The notes under the pieces are model-generated. The model was not told the DNA's origin and ran no database searches. It was given only the letters and a program-made list of their open reading frames with translations. DNA of 38,274 bases, taken from assembly GCA_028877265.1 (NCBI GenBank), contig JAPPGX010000018.1:71391-109664 (forward strand), written 5' to 3'. Positions 16,170 through 25,739 of the stretch are shown here, one piece after another. The DNA is from Acidobacteriota bacterium. Lineage in GTDB: Bacteria; Acidobacteriota; Vicinamibacteria; Marinacidobacterales; Marinacidobacteraceae. Positions within the stretch are counted from its first letter, which is position 1; the number at the start of each line of letters is the position of its first letter. Made by a program: the position numbers and the translations under genes.

Positions 16170-17234
16170 TCAGCGCTGGGCGGCCTCCCAGGCGCGGACC
16201 CGCTCGCGGGCGGAATCGAACAGCAGCTCGTAGTTCCCGAGCCGGACCTTTTCGCTCGAGTCCGGATCGAGGCCGTCGAGGAGCGGACGCCAGGCCTCCA
16301 GCGCGCCGAGATAAGCGTCCGCACCCGTCGCGACCACCGAATCCGAGCCGAGGATGAAGCGGTCCGGCCAGCGGTCCACGAGGGATATCCACGCAGCCAG
16401 CGTTTCCGGCGGCGCCACGATCTGCTCGGCCACCACGTCCCAGGACAGGTCGAGGTAAAGGTGGCTCAGCCCTTCGTCGCGGAGGAGCTCCTCCAGCAGC
16501 TCTACGTAACCGGGCGTCGGTTCCACGAAGCGGCCCAGGCCGGCGTGCGCCCAGAGGATCGTCGTTCCGGGATGGCGCCGGACGACCTCGATGAAAGGGT
16601 CGAAATGCGTCGGGCGGGCCCCCTCGTGGGGCAGGATGACGTCCACGTCGTTGTGCACGAGGGCCAGCAGCCCCACTTCGCCCGCGAACTCCAGGATGCG
16701 GTCGAGCGCCGGGTTGCGGAGGCTCGCCACGTGGCCCACGGTCTTCGGGGACACCACCTCTTTGTGGATGGAGAACTCCCCGATCCCCGAGAACACCCCC
16801 GGGTAGAGCCGGAGCACCCGGCGGATGTGGTCGGTCGCGTACATGTCGGTGGGGTTGAAGCCGGTGATCATGGGATCGAACCGGTCCTGCTGCTCCGGCG
16901 ACAGGGCCAGCACCGCCTCCGCCACCATCGCGTCCACGAACGGGTAGTAGTAGAGGGCGGCGTCCGAGCGCAGGTAGTAGTCGGGGGCGCGGTCGCCCGA
17001 CTCGAACCAGTCCCACTTCTGCTGGAGGGGGATGCCCATCAGCGCCGCGCGCCCCACCCGGTCGCCCATCAACTCGAGGAACGCGGAAAGCTCCGTCTCC
17101 TGCTGGATGTAGTCGGTGGGGTGGTAGTGCCCGTCGTGGAACGCCGGCACCTGCGTTGCGGCGGGAGCCGCGACAACGAGGAACACCAAGAGGAGGGGCC
17201 CGATGCCCCAACAACGCCATTCAAAACCGAGCAT
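16170..17234 (-). CDS. Secreted amidohydrolase-family protein (TIM barrel, amidohydrolase_2-like)
   Basis: 354 residues. Residues 1-28 are a signal peptide (GPLLLVFLVVAAPAATQ). The metal motif comes immediately after export processing: HDGHYHPTDY (H36, H38). Later candidate ligands are LVHNDVDVILPHEG (about 195-208), LWAHAGLGRF (about 228-237) and the closing Asp in ILGSDSVVATG (about 291-301). This order of H-x-H, H, H, D matches the amidohydrolase_2 / phosphotriesterase-like barrel. Compared with the first amidohydrolase it lacks the beta-sandwich and is much shorter. The reaction is unknown; lactone, phosphoester or decarboxylase activity is possible in this group. It is divergent from the PfkB gene (50 bp between starts). 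Confidence 0.82.
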   Translation of the reverse strand: MLGFEWRCWGIGPLLLVFLVVAAPAATQVPAFHDGHYHPTDYIQQETELSAFLELMGDRVGRAALMGIPLQQKWDWFESGDRAPDYYLRSDAALYYYPFVDAMVAEAVLALSPEQQDRFDPMITGFNPTDMYATDHIRRVLRLYPGVFSGIGEFSIHKEVVSPKTVGHVASLRNPALDRILEFAGEVGLLALVHNDVDVILPHEGARPTHFDPFIEVVRRHPGTTILWAHAGLGRFVEPTPGYVELLEELLRDEGLSHLYLDLSWDVVAEQIVAPPETLAAWISLVDRWPDRFILGSDSVVATGADAYLGALEAWRPLLDGLDPDSSEKVRLGNYELLFDSARERVRAWEAAQR

Positions 17235-17284
17235 CGAACGCAGCCTAACAGCAGACGGATCGGGAACGGATAGCCTCTCCCGTC

Positions 17285-18175
17285 ATGCCCTCCGGCGCGC
17301 CCCGCCTGCTGATCGCCGGAGAGACGTTCGAGGATCTCATCTTCGCGGAGCTGCCCCGCCTGCCCCGGCCCGGCGAAGAAATCCGGACCGACCAGTTCCG
17401 GCGCACGTTCGGCGGCGGCGCGCTCATTTCGGCGGCGTGGGCGCGGGCCGAGGGCCTCGAGGTGGACCTCCTTTCGGCGCTTCCGCCACGGGTAGGCCGG
17501 GTCCTCGCGACCGAGGGCATCGGCTACCGCAATCTCCGCCGGCCCCGCGAACCCCACGCGGTCACGGCCTGTATGTCGTTCGGGCCGGAGCGCAGCTTCG
17601 CGACGTTCAACGGGATGAACCGGGAGCTCGAGCAGCGCATCTACGTCGCCCTCCGGCGGGCGGGGTCCACCTCGCCCTTCGGCGCCGTGCTGATGGCGAT
17701 GCCGCCCCGCGTCTGCCCGGCCTGGTCCGAACTGCAGACGGCCATGCGTCAGGTGGGTGAAACGGCCGAGATCTTCTGGGATTTCGGGTACGACGAGGAC
17801 CTCCCGCGGCGCGACGGTTTCGCCGAACTCCTCGAACAGGCCGCCGGCGTGTTCCTGAACGGCCAGGAAGCGAACCTCTATGACGGCCCGAACGGGTTTC
17901 TCCAGCGGGCCGCCGATGCCGGAACGCTGGTGATCGTGAAGCGGGGGGCGGACGGCGCCGAAGTCTTCGGACGCCCGGAAACACGGGTCGCCGCACCGAT
18001 CCCCCTCCGCGGGATCCGCGACACCACGGGGGCGGGCGACGCCTTCGCCGCCGGCTTCCTCGCGCGGAGGCTCCGGGGCGGGTCGCTCGAGGAACAGCTC
18101 GCGGCCGGCAACGTCTGCGGGGCCCGCTCCGTCCAGCACCTCGGCGGGCTGCCGCGCCGGCCCTGGCGCCCTTGA
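17285..18175 (+). CDS. PfkB-family carbohydrate kinase
   Basis: 296 residues. PfkB (ribokinase) enzymes phosphorylate a sugar, nucleoside or similar hydroxyl compound with ATP in the cytoplasm. The C-terminal signature RDTTGAGDAFAAGFLARRL carries the catalytic base D252 and the anion hole GAGD. LNGQEANLYDG (about 191-201) and VIVKRGADGAEVF (about 217-229) are the usual preceding elements. The N-terminal substrate region has GGGALISAAWARAEG in place of the common GG-x-x-x-N-x-A, so the substrate is not readable. The stop overlaps the TTG start of the GH4-type gene by 4 nt, so the two are made together. Confidence 0.9.
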   Translation: MPSGAPRLLIAGETFEDLIFAELPRLPRPGEEIRTDQFRRTFGGGALISAAWARAEGLEVDLLSALPPRVGRVLATEGIGYRNLRRPREPHAVTACMSFGPERSFATFNGMNRELEQRIYVALRRAGSTSPFGAVLMAMPPRVCPAWSELQTAMRQVGETAEIFWDFGYDEDLPRRDGFAELLEQAAGVFLNGQEANLYDGPNGFLQRAADAGTLVIVKRGADGAEVFGRPETRVAAPIPLRGIRDTTGAGDAFAAGFLARRLRGGSLEEQLAAGNVCGARSVQHLGGLPRRPWRP

Positions 18176-19515
18176 AGGTCGCTCTTCTCGGCGGGGGTGG
18201 CCTGCGCGCGCCCCTGCTCGCCGGGGCGCTCGCCGAAAGCGGCCTCGGGGTCGAGGAACTCGCGCTCTACGACAAGGGCCCGGCGCGCCTCGCGGCCATC
18301 GCACCGGTCGTGGAGGCGAGCGCGCCCGGCATCCGGGTGAGCGTCAGCCGGACCCCGGACGCTGCCGTCCGCGAGAGCCGGTTCGTCTTCGCGGCGATCC
18401 GCGCCGGCGGGCAGGAAGCGCGCGCCCACGACGAACGCGTGTGCACCGAGGCGGGCGTGCTCGGACAGGAGACGGTGGGAGCGGCCGGCGCCGCCCTCGC
18501 CATGCGGAACATCCCGGCGATGCTCCGCCTCGCACGCGTCGTGGAACGGGAGTCGCCGGACGCCACCCTGATCAACTACACGAATCCCGCCGGGATGGTC
18601 ACCGAGGCGCTCCTGAACGAGACCTCACTGGAGGTGGTGGGCATCTGCGACACCCCCGCCGAACTCGCGGATCGGGTCGTCGCACTCCTCTACCTCGATC
18701 CCGACGCCGTCTCGGTGGGCTGGTCCGGCATCAACCATCTCGGCTGGCTCACGGCACTCCACGAGGCCGATCCCACCGGCGTCTTCCCTCCGGAAAACCG
18801 CCTCGAGAACCTGTTCGGCGATCGGGACCGCCTCCTGCGGGTCCACCGCGACGGGCTCTTCGAGACCTCCGAGATGGCGGGCGCCATCCCCTCAGAGTAC
18901 GTGTTCCTCCACCTCCATCCGGACCGCGCGATGGAGCGCACCCGCGCTTCCGGGACCACCCGCGGAGCGTCCATTCTCGATCTGGAGGCAACGCTCTTCG
19001 CGGCGCTCGCCGCGGCCCGAAACCCGGAGGAGGCGCGCGCCGGCTACCGGGAGTTCACCCACGCCCGGGACGCGTCCTACTTCCAGATCGAGGCCCGCGG
19101 AGACGCCTCCCGGCCCGATGGCGCCCCGGCCGCCGACGGCCCGAGCGGCTACGACCGCATCGGCCTCCAGGCGATGGGGGCGCTCCTCGGGGACGAGCCG
19201 GAGACCATGGTGGTGAACACCCGGAACCGCTCGCCGGCCGGAGGCCCCGCCGTCCCGGAACTGCCGGCGGACGACGTCGTGGAAGTTGCGGCGCTCGTCG
19301 GGAAGGACGGAGTCGCGCCGATTCCTCAGCCGCCGCTCCCGGTTCCCGCCGGCGATCTGCTCCGGCGGGCGAAGGCCGCTGAACGCGAGCTCGTGCGGGC
19401 CGCGCTCGCCGGGAATCCGGGCATTGCCGCCGAGGGGCTCCGCGAGCACCCGGCCGGCGGCCCCAAAGCGGCGCAGGTCTTCGACAGACTCCGGACAGTC
19501 GCGGAGGAAGTGTGA
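18172..19515 (+). CDS. Glycoside hydrolase family 4-type enzyme
   Basis: 447 residues starting with TTG, which overlaps the kinase stop (TTGA). GH4 enzymes split glycosides, often 6-phosphorylated, by an NAD-dependent oxidation-elimination mechanism with Mn2+. Here the NAD site is LLGGGGLRAPLL (5-16), NYTNPAGMVTEALL follows (about 135-148), and the metal ligands are C159 in GICDTP and H189 in SGINHLGWL. AHDERVCTEAGVLGQET matches the region that in relatives precedes the active-site loop. It could hydrolyse a phospho-glycoside made by the coupled kinase, an inference from the overlap. No PTS gene is nearby. Length is normal for the family. Confidence 0.88.
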   Translation: MKVALLGGGGLRAPLLAGALAESGLGVEELALYDKGPARLAAIAPVVEASAPGIRVSVSRTPDAAVRESRFVFAAIRAGGQEARAHDERVCTEAGVLGQETVGAAGAALAMRNIPAMLRLARVVERESPDATLINYTNPAGMVTEALLNETSLEVVGICDTPAELADRVVALLYLDPDAVSVGWSGINHLGWLTALHEADPTGVFPPENRLENLFGDRDRLLRVHRDGLFETSEMAGAIPSEYVFLHLHPDRAMERTRASGTTRGASILDLEATLFAALAAARNPEEARAGYREFTHARDASYFQIEARGDASRPDGAPAADGPSGYDRIGLQAMGALLGDEPETMVVNTRNRSPAGGPAVPELPADDVVEVAALVGKDGVAPIPQPPLPVPAGDLLRRAKAAERELVRAALAGNPGIAAEGLREHPAGGPKAAQVFDRLRTVAEEV

Positions 19516-19596
19516 GGGCGATTTCGCTACGATGCGGGTAGCCGTTTCGGGCGCTTGATTCCAGGCCGGAAAGCCTCGGAACGGCGGGGATTCATC

Positions 19597-21024
19597 ATGT
19601 TCCGAATGACCAGGTTCCCGGCGCTGCTCGCCGGACTGCTCCTCTTCCTCCTCGCCGCACCGCTCGCCGCCCAACCGCCGCCCGATCCCGGAGATCCGTT
19701 CGGCGAAGACCCCTTCGGGAACCGTTTCGGGGAGCCGGACGCGGACGTGGACGCCCTGGTGCGAACCGCCTTCTTCTCGAGGAACAGCGCCCAACGGACC
19801 CGCGCGCTCCGCTTCCTGGTGGAACGCGACCAGAAGGACGTGATCCCGGCGTTCATCGCCGTGATGCGGCTGTTGCCCGATGAAGACGGACGGCTGCTGG
19901 ACGCCCTCCAGCGCCTCGCCCGGGCGAACATCCCCCGGGACTGGAAGGCCTGGACGGAATGGCAGGAGGACCACACCGAGATCCGTCCCTACCGCGGGTT
20001 CGTCTCCTTCAAGGCGGACATCCTCGCGGGGATCGATCCCAACTTCCGCGACTTCCTCTACCGGGGGGTGCGGCACCGGATCCGGATCGAGGAGATCGTC
20101 TGGGGCGGCGTCACGAAGGACGGCATCCCGGCGCTCGTGAACGCCGAGCAGATCCCAGCCGCCGAGGCGACCTATCTCACCGACCGCGAGCTGGTCTTCG
20201 GGGTGAGCATCAACGGCGACTCGCGCGCCTATCCGCTCCGCATCCTCGACTGGCACGAGATGTTCAACGACGTGGTCGGCGGCGTCCCGGTGTCGCTCGC
20301 CTACTGCACGCTCTGCGGGTCGGGCATCCTGTTCGACACCCGGGTCCCCGGGCGCCGGAAGCCCTTCGTGTTCGGCTCTTCGGGGCTGCTCTACCGGTCC
20401 AACAAGCTGATGTACGACACGGAGACCGAGTCACTCTGGAACCAGTTCACGGGCGAGCCGGTGGTCGGCGAACTCACCGAGTCCGACATCGTGCTGAAGG
20501 TCCTGCCGGTGGTGATCACGAGCTGGAAGGACTGGCTCGCGGCTCACCCGGACACCACCGTGCTCTCCCTCGACACCGGCTTCGACCGCGACTACCGACC
20601 CGGACGGCCCTACGGGCAGTACTTCGCGAGCCCCGAGCTCATGTTCCCGGTGGTGGTCCGGGACCGCCGCCTCGACCCCAAGGACCGCATCTTCGTGCTG
20701 CGCGACGGGAAAGCGGAGATGGCCTGGGCCCTGTCCCTCTTCGAGGGCGGCGCCGCCCTTCACGACCGGGTGGGCGGGCGTGACGTGGTGCTGATCGGCG
20801 ACGCCGAGTTCGAGACGGTGCGCGCCTACGACTCGGGGGGACGCACGTTCAACGTGGTGGCCGACGATCCGGCCCACGTCGAGAGCGGCGGAGCGCTCTG
20901 GAGCGTGAGCGAAGACGCGCTGACCGGCCCGGACGGCGAGACGCTCCTACGGCTACCCGGGCACGTGGCCTACTGGTTCGCGTACCAGAGCTACCACCCC
21001 GGCAAGTCGGTGCGGACGGAGTAG
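19597..21024 (+). CDS. Exported DUF3179 protein
   Basis: 475 residues from ATG 19597. This start is chosen because a signal peptide follows (FPALLAGLLLFLLAAPLAAQ, ending about 26) and GGCGGGGA lies 7 nt upstream. An upstream TTG at 19555 adds 14 charged residues and is less likely. Residues 50-115 look like short HEAT-like helices. The DUF3179 domain (about 130-460) has VSINGDSRAYPLRILDWHEM and AYCTLCGSGILFD (C237, C240), the family's C-x-x-C. No function is established for DUF3179. The gene follows the GH4-type gene by 81 bp and is convergent with the peroxiredoxin. Confidence 0.88.
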   Translation: MFRMTRFPALLAGLLLFLLAAPLAAQPPPDPGDPFGEDPFGNRFGEPDADVDALVRTAFFSRNSAQRTRALRFLVERDQKDVIPAFIAVMRLLPDEDGRLLDALQRLARANIPRDWKAWTEWQEDHTEIRPYRGFVSFKADILAGIDPNFRDFLYRGVRHRIRIEEIVWGGVTKDGIPALVNAEQIPAAEATYLTDRELVFGVSINGDSRAYPLRILDWHEMFNDVVGGVPVSLAYCTLCGSGILFDTRVPGRRKPFVFGSSGLLYRSNKLMYDTETESLWNQFTGEPVVGELTESDIVLKVLPVVITSWKDWLAAHPDTTVLSLDTGFDRDYRPGRPYGQYFASPELMFPVVVRDRRLDPKDRIFVLRDGKAEMAWALSLFEGGAALHDRVGGRDVVLIGDAEFETVRAYDSGGRTFNVVADDPAHVESGGALWSVSEDALTGPDGETLLRLPGHVAYWFAYQSYHPGKSVRTE

Positions 21025-21028
21025 GGAA

Positions 21029-21688
21029 CTACTTGCCGGGCTGGGAGACGAGGCGCAGGTAGGGCTTCGGCGCCCGCCAGCCGTCCGGGTACTTCTCCCG
21101 GGCCGCCTCGTCCGAGACCGCCGGCACGATGATCACGTCGTCGCCGTCCTGCCAGTTCACCGGGGTAGCCACCTGGTGCGACGCCGTCAACTGCATCGAG
21201 TCGAGCACCCGGAGCACCTCGTCGAAGTTCCGGCCGGTGGTCATCGGGTAGGTGAGGATCAGCTTGACCCGCTTGTCGGGTCCGACCACGAACACCGACC
21301 GCACGGTCATGTTGTCCATCGCGGTGCGGCCCTTCCCGCCGAGCGCGTTCGGATGGATCATGTCGTAGAGCTTCGCGACCGCGAGGTCGTCGTCGCCGAT
21401 CATCGGGTAGCCGACGGCGTGGCCCTGGGTCTCCTCGATGTCGGCCTTCCAGCGCTGGTGATCCTCGACCGGATCCACGCTCAGGCCCATGATCTTGCAG
21501 TTGCGTTTCTGGAACTCGTCCTTCAGCCCTGCCATATAGCCCAGTTCGGTAGTGCACACCGGGGTGAAGTCCTTCGGGTGCGAGAAGAGGATCGCCCAGC
21601 CATCGCCGATCCAATCGTGGAAGTTGATCGTGCCTTCGGTCGTCGTGGCCGTGAAGTCGGGGGCGATGTCGCCGATGCGGATTGCCAT
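21029..21688 (-). CDS. 1-Cys peroxiredoxin (Prx6 subfamily)
   Basis: 219 residues from ATG 21688, preceded by CAGGAGGT at ideal spacing; the extra seven codons upstream are ignored. Thiol peroxidases of this group reduce H2O2 and organic or lipid hydroperoxides. The active site is HPKDFTPVCTTELG (T42, peroxidatic C45), with the Prx6-specific long C-terminal extension (about 165-219) including PDGWRAPKPYLR. No second resolving Cys is visible at the 2-Cys position, so an external reductant is needed. Cytoplasmic. Convergent with DUF3179 (4 bp between stops) and divergent from the APC permease; single gene. Confidence 0.94.
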   Translation of the reverse strand: MAIRIGDIAPDFTATTTEGTINFHDWIGDGWAILFSHPKDFTPVCTTELGYMAGLKDEFQKRNCKIMGLSVDPVEDHQRWKADIEETQGHAVGYPMIGDDDLAVAKLYDMIHPNALGGKGRTAMDNMTVRSVFVVGPDKRVKLILTYPMTTGRNFDEVLRVLDSMQLTASHQVATPVNWQDGDDVIIVPAVSDEAAREKYPDGWRAPKPYLRLVSQPGK

Positions 21689-21783
21689 GGGGTACCTCCT
21701 GAGGCTCAAGGAGCGCCGGGCGCTTCCGGGCGCGCCGGAACGATAGCCCCACGGCGCCTGCGGTTCGTGACACGCTACCCGGA

Positions 21784-23139
21784 ATGAGCAGACCCGGAAC
21801 CGGCGACGGACTCCAGCGCCGGATGGGGCTCCTCGGGGCGACCTCCACGAACATCATCGGGATGGTCGGGATCGGCCCCTTCCTGACCATCCCGCTCATG
21901 GTCTACGCGATGGGCGGGCCCCACATCATCTGGGCGTGGCTCGTGGGCGCGCTGCTGTCGCTCGCCGACGGCCTCGTCTACGCCCAGCTCGGGGCGGCGC
22001 TCCCGGGCAGCGGCGGACCCTACATCTACCTGCGGGAGGCGTTCCGGCCGTTCGGACTCGGGCGGTTGATGGCCTTCCTGTTCCTGTTCCACATCCTGCT
22101 GGTGGCGCCCCTCTCGCTCGCCGGCGGGGCCGTGGGATTCGCCGACTACCTCGGGTTCTACCTCCCCGACCTGACGGGGCTCCCGCACCACCTCGCCGCC
22201 GCCGGCGTCTGCCTGCTGGTGCTGTTCCTGCTCTACCGGAACATCGATTCCGTCGAGCGCCTCTCGAAGGCGATGCTCGCGCTCGTCCTCGCCACCACCG
22301 GCTGGGTGATCGTGGCCGGCCTCATCGAGAGTCCGGGACTCCCGTCGTTCATGCCGCCCCAAGGCTTCGACGCCGGCTTCTGGCCGGCGCTCGGCGCGGC
22401 GTCGGTGATCGCGATGTACAGCTTCGGCGGCTACAACCAGGTCTGCAACATCGCGGGGGAGGTGAAGGACCCGGAGCACAACGTGCCGCGTTCCATCCTG
22501 CTCTCGATCGTGGTGGTCGCGGCGATCTACATCGCGATGACCACGGTGATGCTCGAGCTCATCCCCTGGCAGGAGGCGGAGGCGAGCCGCACCCTCGCCT
22601 CCATCTTCATCGCCCGCACGGTGGAGGACCCGGGACTCGCGCAACTCGCGGGGTCCGTGATCACCGCGCTGATCCTCTTCGTGGCGGTAGCCTCGGTCTT
22701 CGCCTTCGCGCTCGGCTATTCGCGGATGCCGTACGCCGCGGCGCGCGACGGACAGTTCTTCGCCATCTTCGGGAAGGTCCATCCCACCCGCGGCTTCCCC
22801 CACGTCTCGCTCGTCTGGCTGATCGCGGTTTCCATCCCCTTCTGCTTCTTCAGCCTGGGGGAACTCATCAACTGGCTCATGCAGGTCCAGATCCTGCTGC
22901 GCTTCGCCTGGCAGTGCGTCGCGGTGCTGCTGATCGCCCGCTACCGGCCGGACATTCCCCAGCCCTTCCGGATGTGGCTCTACCCCATCCCGGCGCTGCT
23001 GTCGCTCGCGCTCTGGATCGCGCTGTTCTTCACCGGGCCGCCCACCGGGGTCTGGTTCTCGCTGGGGTTCCTGGGCCTCGGTCTGATCGCCTACCGGGTC
23101 TTCCGGAGCCGGCAGGACCGCGCTCCGGCCTCGGACTGA
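21784..23139 (+). CDS. APC-superfamily amino acid permease
   Basis: 451 residues, about 12 hydrophobic spans, inner membrane. The first core helix reads GATSTNIIGMVGIGPFLTIP, where the unwound G-x-G segment binds the amino acid. GSGGPYIYLREAF is the helix 3 motif of the family, and SFGGYNQVCNIAGEVKDPEHN is the helix 6/loop signature. The transported compound cannot be read. It is followed 90 bp later by a TonB receptor on the same strand, with the receptor carrying its own strong ribosome binding site. Confidence 0.88.
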   Translation: MSRPGTGDGLQRRMGLLGATSTNIIGMVGIGPFLTIPLMVYAMGGPHIIWAWLVGALLSLADGLVYAQLGAALPGSGGPYIYLREAFRPFGLGRLMAFLFLFHILLVAPLSLAGGAVGFADYLGFYLPDLTGLPHHLAAAGVCLLVLFLLYRNIDSVERLSKAMLALVLATTGWVIVAGLIESPGLPSFMPPQGFDAGFWPALGAASVIAMYSFGGYNQVCNIAGEVKDPEHNVPRSILLSIVVVAAIYIAMTTVMLELIPWQEAEASRTLASIFIARTVEDPGLAQLAGSVITALILFVAVASVFAFALGYSRMPYAAARDGQFFAIFGKVHPTRGFPHVSLVWLIAVSIPFCFFSLGELINWLMQVQILLRFAWQCVAVLLIARYRPDIPQPFRMWLYPIPALLSLALWIALFFTGPPTGVWFSLGFLGLGLIAYRVFRSRQDRAPASD

Positions 23140-23228
23140 CCCGCGCCGGGACTTCGGTATCCTCCGCGTCCGACCGGCCCGAGAAGGCGTGGGTCTTGGA
23201 CGGGGTCGCCGGGCCGGGAGGTGGAACG

Positions 23229-25736
23229 ATGCGGGGCCGCGTCTCCATGTGGGTTTTGGGTGGATGGATGCTGGTCGGCGCGACTCCGGCGGGGGCTCAG
23301 CAGGAACCCCGCGAAGACCAGCCGGAAGAAGAGGCACAGGCGGCCGAACGCTCCGGGCTGGAGGTCCTGCCGCACTTCACCGAAGAAGTCACCGTCACCG
23401 CCAGAAAGCGTGAAGAGGACCTCCAGGCCGTTCCCTTCTCGCTGGTCGCGCCCACCGAGCAGGCCCTCCGCAACCGAAGCGCCACCACGCTCGAGGACGT
23501 CTCGGTGAATGTCGGGGGTTTCTCGGTCCAGAACCTCGGACCCGGCCAGAGCCAGATCGCCGTGCGCGGGGTGTCGGCGGGTCAGATCGTACGGGACCAG
23601 CCGGGCGTCAAGGAGCAGGTGGGGGTCTATCTGGACGAGTCCGTCATCTCGCTCTCCCTGTTCACTCCCGACCTCGACCTCTTCGACATGAACCGCGTCG
23701 AAGTCCTGCGGGGCCCGCAGGGCACCCTGTTCGGATCCGGCTCGCTGTCGGGAACGGTGCGCTACATCACGAACCAGCCGCAACTGGGCGTCACCGGCGG
23801 GGCCGCCGAATTCGGCTTCCGGTTCCTCGAGGGCGGGAGTTCCGGAAACGACGGCAAGGTGGCCGTCAACGCTCCCTTCGGGGAGGCCGCCGCGATGCGG
23901 ATCACCGCCTACAGCACCCGGATCGCGGGCTTCATGGACGCGCTGGGACCGGACGGCAACGTGCGGGAGAACGTGAACCGTGGCCGTCGCACCGGGGCTC
24001 GCATCGCCGTACGGATCGAGCCGAACGAGCGGGTTTCGATCACCCCCCGGTTCCTGACCCAGGACCTTGCCATGGAAGGCTGGAACCGGCGGGACCTCTA
24101 CAACATCCTCGCCAACCCGTTCACCACCACCCGTTCCCCGGTCACCTTGAACGAGCGCCAGCACTTCATCCAGATCGAGGAACCCTTCACAGACCGCTTC
24201 CTGCTCGGGGACCTGACGATCGAAGTTGACTTCGGCCGGATGCTGCTCACCTCCATCACCTCACTGACAACGCGCGACGTGGAGGTGGTGCGGGATGCGA
24301 CGGCGCTCGGCGGCAGCGTTTCCTTCAGCCCTTTCGGGGCTCTCGAGGCGGGCTACACCCTCGACTTTCCTCTCGTCGACGCGACATCGGCCTCCGGCCT
24401 GACGCAGGAACTGCGACTGGCGGGAGCGTTCGAGCGCCTGACCTGGCTGGCCGGGTCGTTCTACGGCGCCTCGGAGCGTCAATATGGACAAAGCGCGCAC
24501 GCGAAGGACTACGTCGCCGTCAACGGCGCGGCGGTCACCGACTTCCTGCGAACGGTCACGGGAAATCCGGATCTCGTCTGGACCGGCGCCCGGTCGCTGC
24601 CCGGCGATCGCGAAACGGAGGAACTTTTCTTCTCCGACCTCGACTACGACTTCCATCAACGCGCCCTGTTCGGGGAAGCCTCGTTCTCCATCACGGATCG
24701 GTTCCACCTGACCGGGGGCGTTCGTTGGTACGACTTCGAGGAATCGCGGACCCAGGAGTTCGACGGACTGTTTTCCGATCCCGCCGACAGCCACGGCACC
24801 ACCTCGGCGGCCGGCCTCGCGCCGCGATTCATCGCCAGCTACGACGTCAACCCGGAAACGCGTCTGAATGCGCTGGTTTCGAAGGGATTCCGGTTGGGAG
24901 GCATCAACGACCCGCTGGTCGGTCCGGCCTGCTCCCCGGCGGACCTCGCGACCTTCGGCGGGCGGGAGACCTGGGAGGACGAAGAGCTCTGGAACTACGA
25001 GGCGGGAGTGAAATCCACGTTCCTGAACGGCCGGGCCTCGCTGAACGCGTCGGCGTTCTCGATGGACATCCACAACCTGCAGGCGACGGTCACGGCGGGA
25101 ACCTGCTCCTCGCGGATCATCTTCAACGTGCCGGACGCACGCAGTCAGGGCGTGGAGATGGAATTGGCGGCCCAGCCAACCCCCTTCTTCGACTTCGCCG
25201 TGTCGGGCAGCCTGGTGGACGCCAGGCTGGAGTCCACGGTGACCTCGACCGACGTGGACGGGGCGGTCACGGTGGTGTCGGGCATCGAGCCGGACCGCCG
25301 GCTCCCGACCACCCCGAGGTTCCAGGCAGCGGCAGCCGCGACCTGGCGGCGGCCATTCGCGAACCGCTGGGTGGGCTACCTGAGCGGCACCTTCCAGCAC
25401 GTCGGTTCCCGCTTCACCCAGGTCGGCGATCAGGCCGCGGGCTTCGGGTCCGTGAACCTGCTGGCGCTGTCACCGGCCCTGCGGCCCGGAACGTTCATCG
25501 GCGGGCCCCTGACCCAGGGCTCGTTCGCTTTCGATCCGGAGCTCCCCGCCTACAACCTGCTGAACCTGCGGATCGGGCTGCTGACCGGCCGCTGGGACGT
25601 GGCGCTCTTCGTGGACAACGCGACCAACGAACGGGCCCGGCTGGCGCTCGACCAGGAACGGGGGACCCTGGCCCGCGTCGGCTACCTCACGAACCCGCCG
25701 CGCAGCTTCGGCATCAGCGCCCGCGTCGACTTCTGA
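23229..25736 (+). CDS. TonB-dependent outer-membrane receptor
   Basis: 835 residues from ATG 23229, with GGGAGGTGG 4-8 nt upstream. Residues 1-24 are a signal peptide (VLGGWMLVGATPAGAQ). A TonB-box-like EEVTVTARKRE stands near 50. The plug domain (about 60-175) contains MNRVEVLRGPQGTLFGSGS at about 153, and the rest is the 22-strand barrel ending in the terminal Phe (ARVDF) needed for outer-membrane assembly. It lacks the N-terminal carboxypeptidase-like domain present in the second receptor. The lesion-free frame of the gene continues upstream through the permease in another frame; this is chance. The substrate is unknown; VTVTARKREEDLQ-type receptors often import plant or carbohydrate-derived compounds, a weak guide. 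Confidence 0.92.
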   Translation: MRGRVSMWVLGGWMLVGATPAGAQQEPREDQPEEEAQAAERSGLEVLPHFTEEVTVTARKREEDLQAVPFSLVAPTEQALRNRSATTLEDVSVNVGGFSVQNLGPGQSQIAVRGVSAGQIVRDQPGVKEQVGVYLDESVISLSLFTPDLDLFDMNRVEVLRGPQGTLFGSGSLSGTVRYITNQPQLGVTGGAAEFGFRFLEGGSSGNDGKVAVNAPFGEAAAMRITAYSTRIAGFMDALGPDGNVRENVNRGRRTGARIAVRIEPNERVSITPRFLTQDLAMEGWNRRDLYNILANPFTTTRSPVTLNERQHFIQIEEPFTDRFLLGDLTIEVDFGRMLLTSITSLTTRDVEVVRDATALGGSVSFSPFGALEAGYTLDFPLVDATSASGLTQELRLAGAFERLTWLAGSFYGASERQYGQSAHAKDYVAVNGAAVTDFLRTVTGNPDLVWTGARSLPGDRETEELFFSDLDYDFHQRALFGEASFSITDRFHLTGGVRWYDFEESRTQEFDGLFSDPADSHGTTSAAGLAPRFIASYDVNPETRLNALVSKGFRLGGINDPLVGPACSPADLATFGGRETWEDEELWNYEAGVKSTFLNGRASLNASAFSMDIHNLQATVTAGTCSSRIIFNVPDARSQGVEMELAAQPTPFFDFAVSGSLVDARLESTVTSTDVDGAVTVVSGIEPDRRLPTTPRFQAAAAATWRRPFANRWVGYLSGTFQHVGSRFTQVGDQAAGFGSVNLLALSPALRPGTFIGGPLTQGSFAFDPELPAYNLLNLRIGLLTGRWDVALFVDNATNERARLALDQERGTLARVGYLTNPPRSFGISARVDF

Positions 25737-25739
25737 CTC

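Noticed and set aside
14813..16324. 503-codon minus-strand frame opposite the AAA/DUF4143 gene
   Set aside because: It is antisense to a clear ATPase, and part of it is just the translated repeat elements C and D.
18172..19515. Lactate/malate dehydrogenase
   Set aside because: The Rossmann start is similar, but the Cys159/His189 metal pair and NYTNPAG motif are GH4-type, and the dehydrogenase catalytic motifs are missing.
21936..25736. 1266-codon open frame joining the permease region to the TonB receptor
   Set aside because: The first 431 codons are the permease read in a shifted frame (Arg/Ala/Gly/Pro-rich). The receptor has its own signal peptide and ribosome binding site at 23229, so this is not a fusion.
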